Part shown: positions 17,333 to 28,400 of the stretch, piece after piece | Layout: each line of letters opens with the position of its first letter | Position numbering within the stretch: position 1 is the stretch's first letter | NCBI RefSeq assembly: GCF_902498915.1 | Contig: NZ_CABVLQ010000001.1 | Origin: Escherichia ruysiae | Lineage (GTDB): Bacteria > Pseudomonadota > Gammaproteobacteria > Enterobacterales > Enterobacteriaceae | Direction: 5' to 3' (one strand) | DNA length: 64,000 nt | Made by a program: the position numbers and the translations under genes | The notes under the pieces: generated by a model | Database searches by the model: none | Told to the model about the DNA's origin: nothing | Seen by the model: the letters and a program-made list of their open reading frames with translations, nothing else

Positions 17333-19309
17333 TTATGGCGTTACAATATTGAACCAGAATTCAAAGTTGTCCATATAACCTAACAGTTCGTTGAGTTTTT
17401 CCTCATTTCCAGTGATTTTTACTTCGCCTTTATCCGTGGCTTCTTTTAATGTCTCTTCCTTCAGGATGATTTTATTCAGGACATCGCGGGAGAGGGTGAT
17501 AGTCGCATCGGCGTCAGAGGCTTGCGTATCAGCCGTGTGATTGAGCACACCGTTTTCCAGTTCCACTTTATAAGTGCCGCCATCTTCACCGAAATCAAAA
17601 TTCAATACTGCTTTAGCGTCTGCCGCTTTCTCGCCATTTATATGCACAGCAAGATAATCAAAGAACATTTCCGGCGTCATGGCACGAACGGTGTCAGGAC
17701 TGGCTGTATTTGGCGTAGGCAGTTTTTGCACACCATTGCGTAATTCCTGTGCGCCAGTGAGATAAAAATTACGCCACGGCCCGGATTCGGCCTGGTAGCC
17801 TAACTGTTCAAGCGCATCGGCTTCCAGATTCCTTGCAGCCTGGTTGTTTGGATCGGCAAACACCACCTTACTGACAACCTGGGCAACCCAGCGGAAATTT
17901 CCCTGGTCATAATCCTGTTTGGCTTTTTGTAAAATGGCATCAGCACCGCCCATATACTCCACGAATTTTTTAGCGGCTTCTTCTGGTGGCAGTTCATCAA
18001 GAGTCGCGGGGTTACCATCAAACCAGCCAAGATAAAGCACATAAGTTGCTTTCACATCATGGCTCACTGAACCGTAATAACCGCGATTCGCCCAGGTGTT
18101 AGCAAGTGAAGAGGGCAATTTGAAGTTTGCGGCAATTTCATCACGAGTCAGCCCCTGATTCGCCATGCGTAGCGTTTGATCGTTGATATAACGGTACAAA
18201 TCGCGTTGGCTTTTTAGCAGTTTGACAACGTTATCGTTACCCCAGGTTGGCCAGTGATGCTGGGCAAGAATAATCTCCGCTTTATCGCCCCACAGATTGA
18301 GGGCTTCGTTGATGTATTTAGACCACGGGAGAGGTTGACGAATTTTGGCACCACGCAGCGAATAGGTGTTGTGGAGGGTGTGCGTGACATCTTCTGCGGT
18401 TTCGATCAGTTTCTTTTCTTCAATAAACCACAGCATTTCGGAAGGTGCTTCGGAACCGGGCGCCATCAAAAAATCATAGGTCAGCCCGTCGATAGTCTCT
18501 TTTTGTCCGGTTTTGGTGATGTAGTTGGTAGGGGCAATCAATGTAACCGTTCCGGCTGAGGTCGTTGTTCCCAGCCCAGCGCCGACCTGACCTTTAGCAT
18601 CAGGTTTCAACAAATTACCGTACATATAACTGGCTCGACGGCTCATTACATTGCCAGCCATAATATTTTCTGAAACAGCTTCTTCTAAAAATCCGGCTGG
18701 CGCATAAATTTTTGTTTTTCCTGACTTAACGTCAGCTTCATCAACCACACCGCGAACGCCGCCGTAGTGATCGACATGACTGTGCGTGTAGATAACCGCC
18801 ACCACTGGTTTTTGACCGCGATTTTTATAATAAAGATCCATGCCAACTTTAGCTGTTTCTGCTGAAACCAGTGGATCAACAACGGTAATACCTTCTTTAC
18901 CTTCAATGATGGTCATATTTGATAAATCGAGATTGCGAATCTGATAGACGCCTTCAGTCACTTCAAATAAGCCGCTGATATTTATCAGTTGCGCCTGACG
19001 CCATAAACTTGGATTGACAGTATCAGGTGCTTTATCGCCTTCTTTGATAAAAGAATATTGCTGTGGGTTCCAGATAACATTCCCTTGTTCACCCTTAATC
19101 ACTTCCTGAGGTAAAGGAGCAATAAAACCTTTATGAGCATCAGCAAAATCGCTGTTATCGGAAAACGGCAATTGACTATAAAGTGCGTTATTCGCTTGTT
19201 GGGTGGCAGCGGAGGCCTCTTTGGGCGCTTCTGCTGCGATGAGAGGAAGTGAACTTGTTATGAATAATCCCATGACTAGCAGACTTTTAGCAATATGGTT
19301 AAGCTGCAT
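17333..19309 (-). CDS. Periplasmic alkyl sulfatase, metallo-beta-lactamase fold (SdsA1/YjcS family)
   Basis: Zinc hydrolase predicted to release sulfate from primary alkyl sulfates such as dodecyl sulfate. It has 658 residues. A signal peptide ends near IAA-E (residue 26). The metallo-beta-lactamase domain carries the HxHxDH motif in THSHVDHYGG and a further metal histidine region at LAQHHWPTWG. A dimerisation domain and a C-terminal SCP2-like domain (about 530-658) follow, as in SdsA1. It is a homologue of E. coli YjcS, which lies elsewhere in K-12, so this may be a second copy. It is absent from this locus in K-12 and is adjacent to a diguanylate cyclase gene. Confidence 0.9.
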   Translation of the reverse strand: MQLNHIAKSLLVMGLFITSSLPLIAAEAPKEASAATQQANNALYSQLPFSDNSDFADAHKGFIAPLPQEVIKGEQGNVIWNPQQYSFIKEGDKAPDTVNPSLWRQAQLINISGLFEVTEGVYQIRNLDLSNMTIIEGKEGITVVDPLVSAETAKVGMDLYYKNRGQKPVVAVIYTHSHVDHYGGVRGVVDEADVKSGKTKIYAPAGFLEEAVSENIMAGNVMSRRASYMYGNLLKPDAKGQVGAGLGTTTSAGTVTLIAPTNYITKTGQKETIDGLTYDFLMAPGSEAPSEMLWFIEEKKLIETAEDVTHTLHNTYSLRGAKIRQPLPWSKYINEALNLWGDKAEIILAQHHWPTWGNDNVVKLLKSQRDLYRYINDQTLRMANQGLTRDEIAANFKLPSSLANTWANRGYYGSVSHDVKATYVLYLGWFDGNPATLDELPPEEAAKKFVEYMGGADAILQKAKQDYDQGNFRWVAQVVSKVVFADPNNQAARNLEADALEQLGYQAESGPWRNFYLTGAQELRNGVQKLPTPNTASPDTVRAMTPEMFFDYLAVHINGEKAADAKAVLNFDFGEDGGTYKVELENGVLNHTADTQASDADATITLSRDVLNKIILKEETLKEATDKGEVKITGNEEKLNELLGYMDNFEFWFNIVTP

Positions 19310-19620
19310 CGCAAGTGTCTCCAGAAGGACTTTATAAAAGAAAGGATATTACGAGTGAAAATTATGATTGAGGGCAAGAATAACTATAACTGGCATTAAT
19401 AAATCAGCAAGCTGGATGTCGTGAATTTTCTTAATATGATAAGAAATAAAGAATAGATTCTGTATGTTACAGGACGGGTGCGTATTGGCGCGGAAGCTAA
19501 TAGTATATGTACGTTATTAAAGTGACGGCGTATATATCGCACATCATTTCGCATCAAATAACACATGACGTTTTCGGCTTGTGCTAATTTTGCTGGCAGT
19601 CTTTAAAAAGGAGCACAACA
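19310..19620. other. 311-bp AT-rich intergenic region, no gene seen
   Basis: Divergent promoter region for the alkylsulfatase (left) and pptA (right). AAAAAGGAG at about 19605-19613 is the pptA ribosome binding site. I see no RNA gene, repeat or remnant ORF. It probably contains the right junction of the accessory segment, but no scar is recognisable. Confidence 0.5.
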
Positions 19621-19848
19621 ATGCCACACATAGACATTAAATGTTTTCCCCGTGAACTGGATGAACAACAAAAAACGGCACTGGCGGCGGAGATTACCGA
19701 CGTCATTATTCGCCATCTGAACAGTAAAGAAAGTTCGATAAGCATTGCCCTACACCAGATACAACCGGAATCGTGGCAAGCTGTCTGGGACGCCGAAATC
19801 GCGCCCCAAATGGAGACTTTGATAAAGAAACCCGGTTACAGCATGTAA
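19621..19848 (+). CDS. pptA: 4-oxalocrotonate tautomerase-family protein PptA
   Basis: Small tautomerase (formerly ydcE) with the catalytic proline directly after the initiator methionine (MPHIDIKCFP). It has 75 residues; K-12 PptA has 77 as I recall, and this copy ends two residues earlier at GYSM. Catalyses tautomerisation of phenylenolpyruvate-like substrates in vitro; physiological substrate unknown. Good AAGGAG upstream. Confidence 0.9.
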   Translation: MPHIDIKCFPRELDEQQKTALAAEITDVIIRHLNSKESSISIALHQIQPESWQAVWDAEIAPQMETLIKKPGYSM

Positions 19849-19852
19849 TTGC

Positions 19853-20422
19853 TTAACCAGCCGTAACACGCTTGCCGCTGGTAACAAAGGTGCCAGCGCC
19901 TAAATGATGTAGCGTATTGAGTTTATCGTCATCAAATTGCCAGCGGCCTTCGACAAAAACACGAGCGTCTGCCGCTGCTGATACCACTTCGCCAAACAGC
20001 GTGTCGTATTTTTCTTGCGCAGAAGTCGCGGGAAGCAAGCGGCACTCCATCCATGCCAGACATTTCTTTTCGACCACCGGCAAGCCAAGCACCGGACCTT
20101 TCACAACCGGAATGCCATAACAGTTAAACTTATCTTCATCACGCCCAGAAATGCTGCCCACTGCCCACGTCCAGTTTGTTGCTGCGACGCCTGGGATCAC
20201 AATGCCAAACATGCCACTACGTTCAATCAACTCCCGTGACCATGTCGATTTATCGACCACAATTGCCACGCGTGGTGGTTCGAACTCCACGGGCATCGAC
20301 CAGGCCGCAGCCATAATGTTACGTCGCTGGGATTGCTCATCGAAACTGGTGATCAGGACGGTAGGGTCGTGGTTTAACAGACGGCTGGCATGATGCAACT
20401 CAACGGGAATAAATTGGCTCAC
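19853..20422 (-). CDS. yddH: Flavin reductase-like protein YddH
   Basis: 189-residue protein of the FMN-binding split-barrel flavin reductase family. The N-terminal PVELHHASRLLNHDPTV and the SMPVEFEPPRVAI segment match the flavin-binding region of this family. Partner and substrate are unknown. It converges on pptA with only 4 bp between stops. Confidence 0.86.
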   Translation of the reverse strand: MSQFIPVELHHASRLLNHDPTVLITSFDEQSQRRNIMAAAWSMPVEFEPPRVAIVVDKSTWSRELIERSGMFGIVIPGVAATNWTWAVGSISGRDEDKFNCYGIPVVKGPVLGLPVVEKKCLAWMECRLLPATSAQEKYDTLFGEVVSAAADARVFVEGRWQFDDDKLNTLHHLGAGTFVTSGKRVTAG

Positions 20423-20596
20423 GGTATCGCCTCGCTAAGAAAGTGGTTTTAAAAGCGTAGCTCGTAACGCAATAAGTAACGAAATTAACGGGATTGGCGA
20501 TTTGCGAACGTGATGCTTGTCCGCGATCGCACAAAATAGCCGGTGTGGCGTCCATTCCAGGTTATAAATTGAGAAAACCACTAAGGGAAACGCCTG

Positions 20597-21442
20597 ATGA
20601 CGCCCATTCTGAATCACTATTTTGCCCGTATTCGCTGGACGGGTGCTGCTGCGGTCAATATCGATACGCTACGAGCATTACACCTGAAACACAATTGCAC
20701 TATTCCATTTGAAAATCTCGACGTTTTGCTGCCGAGAGAAATCCAGCTTGATGATCAATCGCTTGAAGAGAAGCTGGTGACTGCGCGACGTGGCGGTTAC
20801 TGTTTTGAGCAGAATGGTGTGTTTGCGCGAGTGTTACGTGAGCTGGGATTTAACGTTCGCAGTTTGTTAGGTCGCGTGGTGTTATCTAACCCACCATCGT
20901 TGCCGCCGCGCACGCACCGTCTGTTGTTAGTAGAACTGGAGGGTGAACAATGGATTGCCGACGTCGGTTTTGGTGGTCAGACGCTGACCGCGCCAATCCG
21001 TTTAGTGCCGGATATCGCACAAACCACGCCACACGGAGAGTATCGGTTGTTGCAGGAGGGTGATAACTGGGTTTTGCAGTTTAATCATCATCAGCACTGG
21101 CAGTCGATGTACCGTTTTGATCTCTGCGAGCAGCAACAAAGTGATTATGTGATGGGCAATTTCTGGTCGGCGCACTGGCCGCAGTCGCATTTTCGCCATC
21201 ATCTGTTGATGTGCCGCCATTTGCCGGACGGTGGCAAGCTGACGCTGACCAATTTCCATTTCACCCATTATGAAAATGGGCACGCGGTGGATCAGCGGAA
21301 TCTATCGGATGTGGCGTCGTTATATGCCGTGATGCAGGAACAATTTGGGCTGGGCGTGGATGATGCGAAACATGGGTTTACCGTGGATGAACTGGCACTG
21401 GTGATGGCAGCGTTCGACACACATCCGGAGGCAGGGAAATAG
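20597..21442 (+). CDS. nhoA: Arylamine N-acetyltransferase / N-hydroxyarylamine O-acetyltransferase
   Basis: Acetyl-CoA-dependent acetylation of arylamines, arylhydroxylamines and hydrazines. The catalytic triad is complete: Cys69 in GGYCFEQNG, His107 in PRTHRLLL and Asp122 in WIADVGFGG. The length of 281 residues equals K-12. TAAGGGAAAC precedes the ATG. A REP element follows. Confidence 0.95.
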   Translation: MTPILNHYFARIRWTGAAAVNIDTLRALHLKHNCTIPFENLDVLLPREIQLDDQSLEEKLVTARRGGYCFEQNGVFARVLRELGFNVRSLLGRVVLSNPPSLPPRTHRLLLVELEGEQWIADVGFGGQTLTAPIRLVPDIAQTTPHGEYRLLQEGDNWVLQFNHHQHWQSMYRFDLCEQQQSDYVMGNFWSAHWPQSHFRHHLLMCRHLPDGGKLTLTNFHFTHYENGHAVDQRNLSDVASLYAVMQEQFGLGVDDAKHGFTVDELALVMAAFDTHPEAGK

Positions 21443-21447
21443 TTTGT

Positions 21448-21478
<31 letters not shown>

Positions 21479-21552
21479 TAAATTAGCCAACAGATTCACG
21501 CTTGTAGGTCTGATAAGCGAAGCGCATCAGGCAATTGGGACCGGCAACGGTT

Positions 21553-22446
21553 TCAGAGATCAATGGCCCATTCGGCATGAAACAAAATCACCGCTGTGCC
21601 AGAAATGGTGACTTTCTCCGGTTGGTTGTCCCGAATAGTCACTGTCACATCAATCACGCCGTCACGCCCCAGAGCTCGTCCCTGATGGCCTTTAACACGC
21701 AACACGTTGCCATCGTGGGGCAATACGTTGTGATGCACTAACCATGCGCCCATTGGGCCATTGGCATTGCCGGTCACCGGATCTTCCACAATACCAATCG
21801 CAGGCGAGAACATGCGACCATCGGTTTCATTTTTGCCTGGGCGGATCTGGAAGGGGAAGAAACCATTGCAGCCAATCTGTTTACTGATAGCGGTCAGCGC
21901 AGCAAGGTCAGGCGAAAGGGCATCGATATCCACTTCTGGTTTCAACGGGATCATCACTTTTGAGTGTCCTGTTGTTGCCACCTGAATTGGCAAGCCTGGC
22001 AGAATATCGTCCTCAGTGAGATGAAGCGCGTTGATAATTGCCGCGCGAGCTCCACCTTCCAGCGGCGGTTCAAAGCCCGGCGTGCCTTGCTCCAGAGAAA
22101 TACGATAATCACCGTTTTGTTTTTCGATAGTGACACGGTGCTTTCCCGCCAACGATGTTTGCCAGACGGTGCAATTTCCCAAACCCAATACCTTTGAACG
22201 TACATAGTGCGCTGCTACCGTCGCGTGACCGCAAATTGGCACTTCAACCATTGGCGTAAAGTAGCGAATGTGTACATCGCTGTCGTCACTGCGCAGCAGA
22301 AAAGCCGTTTCCGAATGGCCTAACTCGCGGGCGATAAGTTGCATTTGCGCTTCGCTAAGATTATCGGCAGGGAATACAACACCGGCAGAATTGCCGCGAA
22401 ACGGTTGAGAGGTAAAAGCATCGACGTGGTAAATCTGCGGTTTCAT
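21553..22446 (-). CDS. yddE: PhzF-family isomerase-like protein YddE
   Basis: 297-residue member of the PhzC-PhzF (diaminopimelate epimerase-like) fold. The general acid/base glutamate of the family is in GHSETAFLL, and CGHATVAAHYV and GNANGPMGAW are the paired glycine-rich loops. Structure of the K-12 protein is known, but its substrate is not. Confidence 0.9.
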   Translation of the reverse strand: MKPQIYHVDAFTSQPFRGNSAGVVFPADNLSEAQMQLIARELGHSETAFLLRSDDSDVHIRYFTPMVEVPICGHATVAAHYVRSKVLGLGNCTVWQTSLAGKHRVTIEKQNGDYRISLEQGTPGFEPPLEGGARAAIINALHLTEDDILPGLPIQVATTGHSKVMIPLKPEVDIDALSPDLAALTAISKQIGCNGFFPFQIRPGKNETDGRMFSPAIGIVEDPVTGNANGPMGAWLVHHNVLPHDGNVLRVKGHQGRALGRDGVIDVTVTIRDNQPEKVTISGTAVILFHAEWAIDL

Positions 22447-22525
22447 TACTGTTCTCCTGTGGCTGGAGAACTATCATAGCCTGCAATCGGCCGGAGAGCG
22501 AAAGGCTATCCGGCCGGCATGAGAA

Positions 22526-23206
22526 TTATCGCCGTGAGCGCACAATCTGATACCTGCGGGTAAAGTACTCAAACGGTGCGCTCCATACATGCACCAGTCG
22601 GGTGAACGGGAAGAGCAGGAAGATGGTCATTCCCAACACCAGATGAACGCGGAAGATATAAGCTACGCCATCAAGATGCGTCGATGCGCCGCCCTGGAAA
22701 GTGACGATGCTTTGCGCCCATCCCACCAGCTTCATCATTTCACTGCCGTCCGGATGTTGTGCTGAAAAGGGAATGGTGGTTAACCCAAGAATGCACTGAA
22801 TTAACAAAATGGCGAGGATCAGGATATCCGCACCAGAAGACGTCGCCCTGATACGCGGATTTGTTAAACGACGCACCAGCAGCCCCGCACCGCCAATCAG
22901 CGTCAACACCCCGCAAATACCGCCGAGGATCATCGCCATCTGCTGTTTTACCGCCACCGGAAGGAACCACGCGTACATCCAGTGCGGCGTTAACATGCCG
23001 AACAGATGACCGAAGAAGATCCCCAGAATACCGATATGGAACAAGTTCGACCACAGCACCATTCCGCGTTTATCCAACATCTGGCTTGAGGAGGCACGCC
23101 AGGTGTACTGCCCGTAATCGTAGCGCAACCAGCTTCCGAGGATAAAAACCGTGCCACACAAGTACGGGTAGATATCGTAAAAAAAGACGTTCAGATACTG
23201 AATCAT
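22526..23206 (-). CDS. narV: Nitrate reductase Z gamma subunit (cytochrome b)
   Basis: Membrane anchor of nitrate reductase Z that binds two hemes b and takes electrons from quinol. 226 residues, five hydrophobic helices; heme-ligand histidines are visible in HIGILGIFFGHLFGM and RVHLVLGM. It is the last gene of narZYWV and overlaps narW by 4 bp. Confidence 0.95.
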   Translation of the reverse strand: MIQYLNVFFYDIYPYLCGTVFILGSWLRYDYGQYTWRASSSQMLDKRGMVLWSNLFHIGILGIFFGHLFGMLTPHWMYAWFLPVAVKQQMAMILGGICGVLTLIGGAGLLVRRLTNPRIRATSSGADILILAILLIQCILGLTTIPFSAQHPDGSEMMKLVGWAQSIVTFQGGASTHLDGVAYIFRVHLVLGMTIFLLFPFTRLVHVWSAPFEYFTRRYQIVRSRR

Positions 23207-23898
23207 TTCCCACCTCCCGCACTGATGTCCACATACTGCGGTGCGACATCCTGACTAAAGCGTCGCTGATATTGATTAAGCGGCGAGCTGTCACACGCCG
23301 TGGCGTTATCTTCAATAAACTTCACCTGTTCCTCTTCCCACACCGCATCCAGTGCCTGACGGGTGTCGTCGCGCTCCTCGCTGCGTATCTGTTTTGTGAC
23401 ACTGTCACTTGAGAGTGTACTTCCCGCCAGATGCAGCAGGGCGTCAAACAACGGATACCACGGCGCCTCACGTTGTTTTAAGCGCCCGCCGAGCAGGGCG
23501 AGGATTGGCGCAACGTTGAGCAAACCTTCTTTAGCCTGGTTGTCGGGTAGCACACTTAAATACTCCAGATACAAAGGCAGATAATCAGGCAACTCGCGAC
23601 AATTTAGTTGCAGGCCGACTTTTTCATACTCCGCCAGCAGATCCACCATTGCCTGACCGCGATCGCGTGACTCGGCATGAACATGTTCAAATAGCAGCAG
23701 CGAAGTGGTACGTCCACGGTCAAACACTTCACACCATTCAGCCTGTTTATCCAGCAGCGGCGCATTAAGCAGGTCGCAGGTGAAATCGGTGAGCATCGGC
23801 GCGTCGTGGCGAATCAGCGCCAGCGCGTCGTCTTTGTTCTCCCATAGCAGCTCGTCCGGATACTCCATCAACAGGCCAATCACTTTGAGGATTTGCAT
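23203..23898 (-). CDS. narW: Nitrate reductase Z assembly chaperone (delta subunit)
   Basis: NarJ-like chaperone for molybdenum cofactor insertion into NarZ; not part of the mature enzyme. 231 residues, all-helical TorD/NarJ family. Its start overlaps the narY stop (TAATG) and its end overlaps the narV start, so the set is tightly coupled. Confidence 0.94.
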   Translation of the reverse strand: MQILKVIGLLMEYPDELLWENKDDALALIRHDAPMLTDFTCDLLNAPLLDKQAEWCEVFDRGRTTSLLLFEHVHAESRDRGQAMVDLLAEYEKVGLQLNCRELPDYLPLYLEYLSVLPDNQAKEGLLNVAPILALLGGRLKQREAPWYPLFDALLHLAGSTLSSDSVTKQIRSEERDDTRQALDAVWEEEQVKFIEDNATACDSSPLNQYQRRFSQDVAPQYVDISAGGGK

Positions 23899-25442
23899 TA
23901 TTCCCCCTCCGCTTTATTGCGTACTTCGGTAATGTCGATAGCATCGATCCGGCTACTGTTGAACAGGTTGAATTTAGTATCAGAGCCGTGGCAACCGTCG
24001 CCAAAAGTAAAGCCGCAGCCGTTGCGTTCACCGAAGGCGTCGCCCGCCATTTCCCGATGACTGGTCGGAATGACAAACCGATCTTCATAGTTGGCGATAG
24101 CGAGATAGCGATACATATCTTCCACCTGGGCGACGCTCAACCCGACTTCGTCGATCGCGCGGGTATCAGTTACACCTTCTACGGTTTGCGAACGCATATA
24201 GTGGCGCATTGCCATCATCCGTTTCAGCGCCCGCAGTACAGGGCCGGTATCGCCCGCACTCAACATATTGGCGAGGTATTGCACCGGAATACGCAGGCTT
24301 TCGATGGCGGGAAGTACGCCTTCGCTTTTGGGCAGTCCGCCCGCGTCGGCGTAAGACTGAATCGGCGACAGCGGCGGCACGTACCAGACCATCGGCAGGG
24401 TGCGATATTCCGGGTGCAACGGTAGCGCCAGTTTCCAGTCCATTGCCATTTTGTAAACCGGTGAACGCTGGGCTGCCTCAATCACGTTTTGCGGGATACC
24501 TTGTTTCAGGGCTTCTTCGATCACTGATGGATCGTGCGGATCGAGGAACACTTCGCACTGGCGTTCATAGAGATCAACTTCGCGCTCGGTGCTCGCTGCT
24601 TCCTCGATGCGGTCGGCGTCGTAGAGCAGTACACCAAGATAACGAATGCGCCCCACGCAGGTTTCGGAGCAGACCGTGGGCTGACCGGACTCAATTCGCG
24701 GATAACAGAAGATGCATTTTTCCGACTTGCCGCTTTTCCAGTTGAAGTAGATTTTTTTGTACGGACAACCGCTAATGCACAAGCGCCAGCCACGACATTT
24801 ATCCTGATCGATCAGCACAATGCCGTCTTCTTCGCGTTTGTAGATAGCGCCGCTGGGGCAGGTCGCCACGCAGCTGGGGTTGAGGCAGTGTTCGCAAAGG
24901 CGCGGCAGGTACATCATGAAAGTGTTTTCAAACTGACCGTACATCTCCTTTTGCATGGCTTCGAAGTTGCGGTCGCGGGCGCGTTTTTCAAACTCGCCGC
25001 CCAGCAATTCTTCCCAGTTTGGCCCCCAGATCACTTTGTCCATCCGTTTGCCGTCAATCAGCGAACGTGGGCGGGCAGTGGGAATGTGTTTACCTTCCGG
25101 CGCGCTATGCAAATGTTCGTAGTCGAAGGTGAAAGGTTCGTAGTAGTCGTCAATCTGCGGTATCACCGGGTTGGCGAAGATTTTAGTTATTACGCCCATC
25201 TTGCTGCCCAGGCGCGGGCGGATCTTGCCATTCACATCACGTACCCAGCCGCCTTGCCATTCTTCCTGATCTTCCCAGTTTTTCGGATAACCAATGCCCG
25301 GTTTGGTTTCGACGTTGTTAAACCATGCGTACTCCATGCCTTCGCGCCCGGTCCAGACGTTTTTACAGGTCACCGAACAGGTGTGGCAGCCGATACATTT
25401 ATCGAGGTTAAGCACCATGCCGACTTGCGAACGTATTTTCAT
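23898..25442 (-). CDS. narY: Nitrate reductase Z beta subunit (iron-sulfur)
   Basis: Electron-transfer subunit of 514 residues. Cysteine groups for the [4Fe-4S] and [3Fe-4S] clusters are visible: CIGCHTCSVTC, CEHCLNPSCVATC, and CRGWRLCISGCPYKK, where a tryptophan replaces one cysteine as in the NarH/NarY [3Fe-4S] site. It overlaps narZ by 4 bp. Confidence 0.96.
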   Translation of the reverse strand: MKIRSQVGMVLNLDKCIGCHTCSVTCKNVWTGREGMEYAWFNNVETKPGIGYPKNWEDQEEWQGGWVRDVNGKIRPRLGSKMGVITKIFANPVIPQIDDYYEPFTFDYEHLHSAPEGKHIPTARPRSLIDGKRMDKVIWGPNWEELLGGEFEKRARDRNFEAMQKEMYGQFENTFMMYLPRLCEHCLNPSCVATCPSGAIYKREEDGIVLIDQDKCRGWRLCISGCPYKKIYFNWKSGKSEKCIFCYPRIESGQPTVCSETCVGRIRYLGVLLYDADRIEEAASTEREVDLYERQCEVFLDPHDPSVIEEALKQGIPQNVIEAAQRSPVYKMAMDWKLALPLHPEYRTLPMVWYVPPLSPIQSYADAGGLPKSEGVLPAIESLRIPVQYLANMLSAGDTGPVLRALKRMMAMRHYMRSQTVEGVTDTRAIDEVGLSVAQVEDMYRYLAIANYEDRFVIPTSHREMAGDAFGERNGCGFTFGDGCHGSDTKFNLFNSSRIDAIDITEVRNKAEGE

Positions 25443-28400
25443 TTTTCCGCCTCCTGTACCTGATCGCGACCTTCATCATCCAGCCAGTTAACGTTTTTCA
25501 TCTTACGGATCATGATGAACTCATCGCGGTTCGAGCCGACGGTGCCGTAGTAGTTAAAGCCCCAGGCCAGTTGCGCGTAACCGCCAATCATATGCGTCGG
25601 CTTCGGGCAAACGCGGGTGACTGAGTTGTGAATACCGCCGCGCATTCCGGTCACTTCTGAACCGGGGATATTCATAATGCGTTCCTGAGCGTGATACATC
25701 ATGGTCATGCCCGGTGGCACGCGCTGGCTGACTACCGCACGAGCTGTCAGCGCACCGTTGGCGTTAAACACTTCCACCCAGTCGTTATCAACAATGGTCA
25801 GTTCGCGGGCATCGGTTTCGCTGATCCAGACAATCGGCCCGCCGCGCGAGAGCGTCAGCATTAGCAGGTTTTCACTGTAGGTAGAGTGAATGCCCCATTT
25901 CTGGTGCGGCGTCAGGAAGTTAAGTGCTTTTTCCGGGAAGCCGTTTGGCGGGATCTGACGCATGTCACTGACACTGCGGGTGTCGATAGGCGGGCGATAA
26001 GCCACCAGGCTTTCACCAAAGGCGCGCATCCAGGGATGATCCTGATAGAGCTGCTGGCGTCCCGACAGCGTGCGCCACGGAATTAACTCGTGAACGTTGG
26101 TGTATCCCGCGTTATAGGAGACGTGATCGCTTTCCAGACCGGACCAGGTGGGGCTGGAAATGATTTTACGTGGTTGCGCCTGAATATCGCGAAAGCGAAT
26201 CTTCTCATCCTCTTTGTGTAGCGCCAGATGAGTATGTTCGCGCCCGGTGATCTCGCCCAGAGCCTGCCAGGCTTTTACCGCTACATGGCCGTTGGTTTCC
26301 GGTGCCAGCGCCAGAATGACCTCTGATGCATCAATGGCGGTGTCAATCAGCGGACGCCCCTGTGCCGGGCCATCGCGTTTGGTGTAATTGAGTTTGCCGA
26401 GGAAATCGATTTCATCCTGGGTATTCCACGAAATCCCTTTACCGCCGTTGCCAAGTTTGTCCATCAACGGCCCCAGCGAGGTAAAACGTTCATAGGTAGC
26501 AGGGTAGTCGCGCTCCACCGCCACAATATTCGGCGCGGTCTTACCTGGGATTAGGTCGCATTCGCCTTTGCGCCAGTCGAGCACTTCACACGGTTGGGAG
26601 AGTTCTGCCGGAGAGTCGTGCAATAACGGTTGCAGTACAATATCTGTTTCTTTGCCAAGATGTCCCACGCAGACTTGCGAGAATGCTTTGGCGATACCTT
26701 TGTAGATTTCCCAGTCGCTGCGTGACTCCCACGCCGGATCGACCGCCGCTGAAAGTGGATGAATAAACGGATGCATATCCGAGGTATTCATATCGTCTTT
26801 TTCGTACCAGGTCGCGGTAGGCAGGACGATATCGGAGAATAAACAAGTGCTGGACATGCGGAAGTCGAGCGTCACCAGCAGGTCGAGCTTGCCCTCTATC
26901 GCGGCGGTTTGCCACTCGACTTCTTCCGGTTGAATTCCCTCCGTCAGCCCAAGTTCTTCCCCCTGAATACCGCTTTCCGTACCCAGCAGATATTTCTGCA
27001 TATACTCATGGCCTTTGCCGGAGGAGCCAAGCAGGTTAGAACGCCAGACAAACAGGTTACGCGGATGATTGCTGCCGTTATCTGGCTGCTCGCAGGCCAT
27101 ACGCAAATCACCCGATTTCAGCGCCTGAGCGGTAAATTCAGTGGGTGATAATCCGGCCTTGTCGGCTTCAGCTTTCAACGTGAGCGGATTACGCCCCAAC
27201 TGCGGCGCAGAAGGTAGCCAGCCCATGCGTTCGGCGCGAACGTTGAAATCAATCAGATGACCGCTGTATTTACTGGCATCGGCGAGCGGTGAGAGCAATT
27301 CCTGAGCGGTGACTTTTTCATAGCGCCACTGGCTTGAGTGATTGTAAAAAAATGAGGTGCTGTTCATCTGGCGCGGTGGGCGGTTCCAGTCAAGCGCAAA
27401 GGCCAGTGGTAACCAACCGGTTTGCGGACGCAGTTTTTCCTGACCGACATAGTGTGCCCAGCCCCCGCCGCTTTGCCCAACACAACCGCAGAAGATCAAC
27501 ATATTGATCATTCCCCGATAGTTCATATCCATGTGATACCAGTGGTTAACACCAGCACCGAGGATAATCATCGAACGTCCGTGGGTTTTATGGGCGGTAT
27601 CGGCAAATTCACGGGCGATGGTTTCAATATACTGGCGCGGCACGCCGGTAATTTGCTCGCCCCATGCCGGCGTGTAGGCTTTGATTTCAGCGTAATCTTT
27701 CGCGCTGTTTTCGTCTTCCAGCCCGCGATCAAGACCGTAATTTGCTAGCACCAGATCATAAACGCTGACCACCGGACAGACACTGCCATCGGAGAGCGTC
27801 AGATTTTTCACCGGAAGCTGGCGTACCAGAATCGGATCGTGTTTTACGCTGCGAAAATGCGGGTTTTCAATGCCGCCAAAGTAGGGAAAAGCCACGCCAG
27901 CAACAGCGTCGTGTTGACCGAGCAGGGTTAACGACAATTCGGTTTCTGAACCTGCGGCAATGGATTCCAGATTCCATTTGCCTTTCTCTCCCCAGCGAAA
28001 ACCGATCGAACCGTTCGGCACCACCAGTTCTCCAGCGATATTAAACGCCACGGTTTTCCACTGCGGATTGTTGCTTTCACCCAGTCCATCCACCAGGTCA
28101 GACGCGCGGATCATGCGTCCCGGAACGTAGCTGCCATCGTCGCGCGGTTCCAGCATTACCAGCATCGGCATATCGCTGTAGCGGCGGCAGTAGTTGATAA
28201 AGTAGTCGCTGGGGTTATCGAGGTGGAACTCTTTTAAGATCACATGGCCCATCGCCATTGCCAGCGCGCTATCGGTGCCTTGCTTTGGCGCCAGCCACTG
28301 GTCGCACAGTTTTGCTACTTCCGAGTAGTCCGGGGTAATGGCGATAGTTTTGGTGCCTTTGTAGCGCACTTCGGTAAAGAAGTGGGCGTCTGGCGTGCGC

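Noticed and set aside
24534..25463. 309-aa plus-strand frame opposite narY
   Set aside because: Antisense shadow of the iron-sulfur subunit; no supporting signal.
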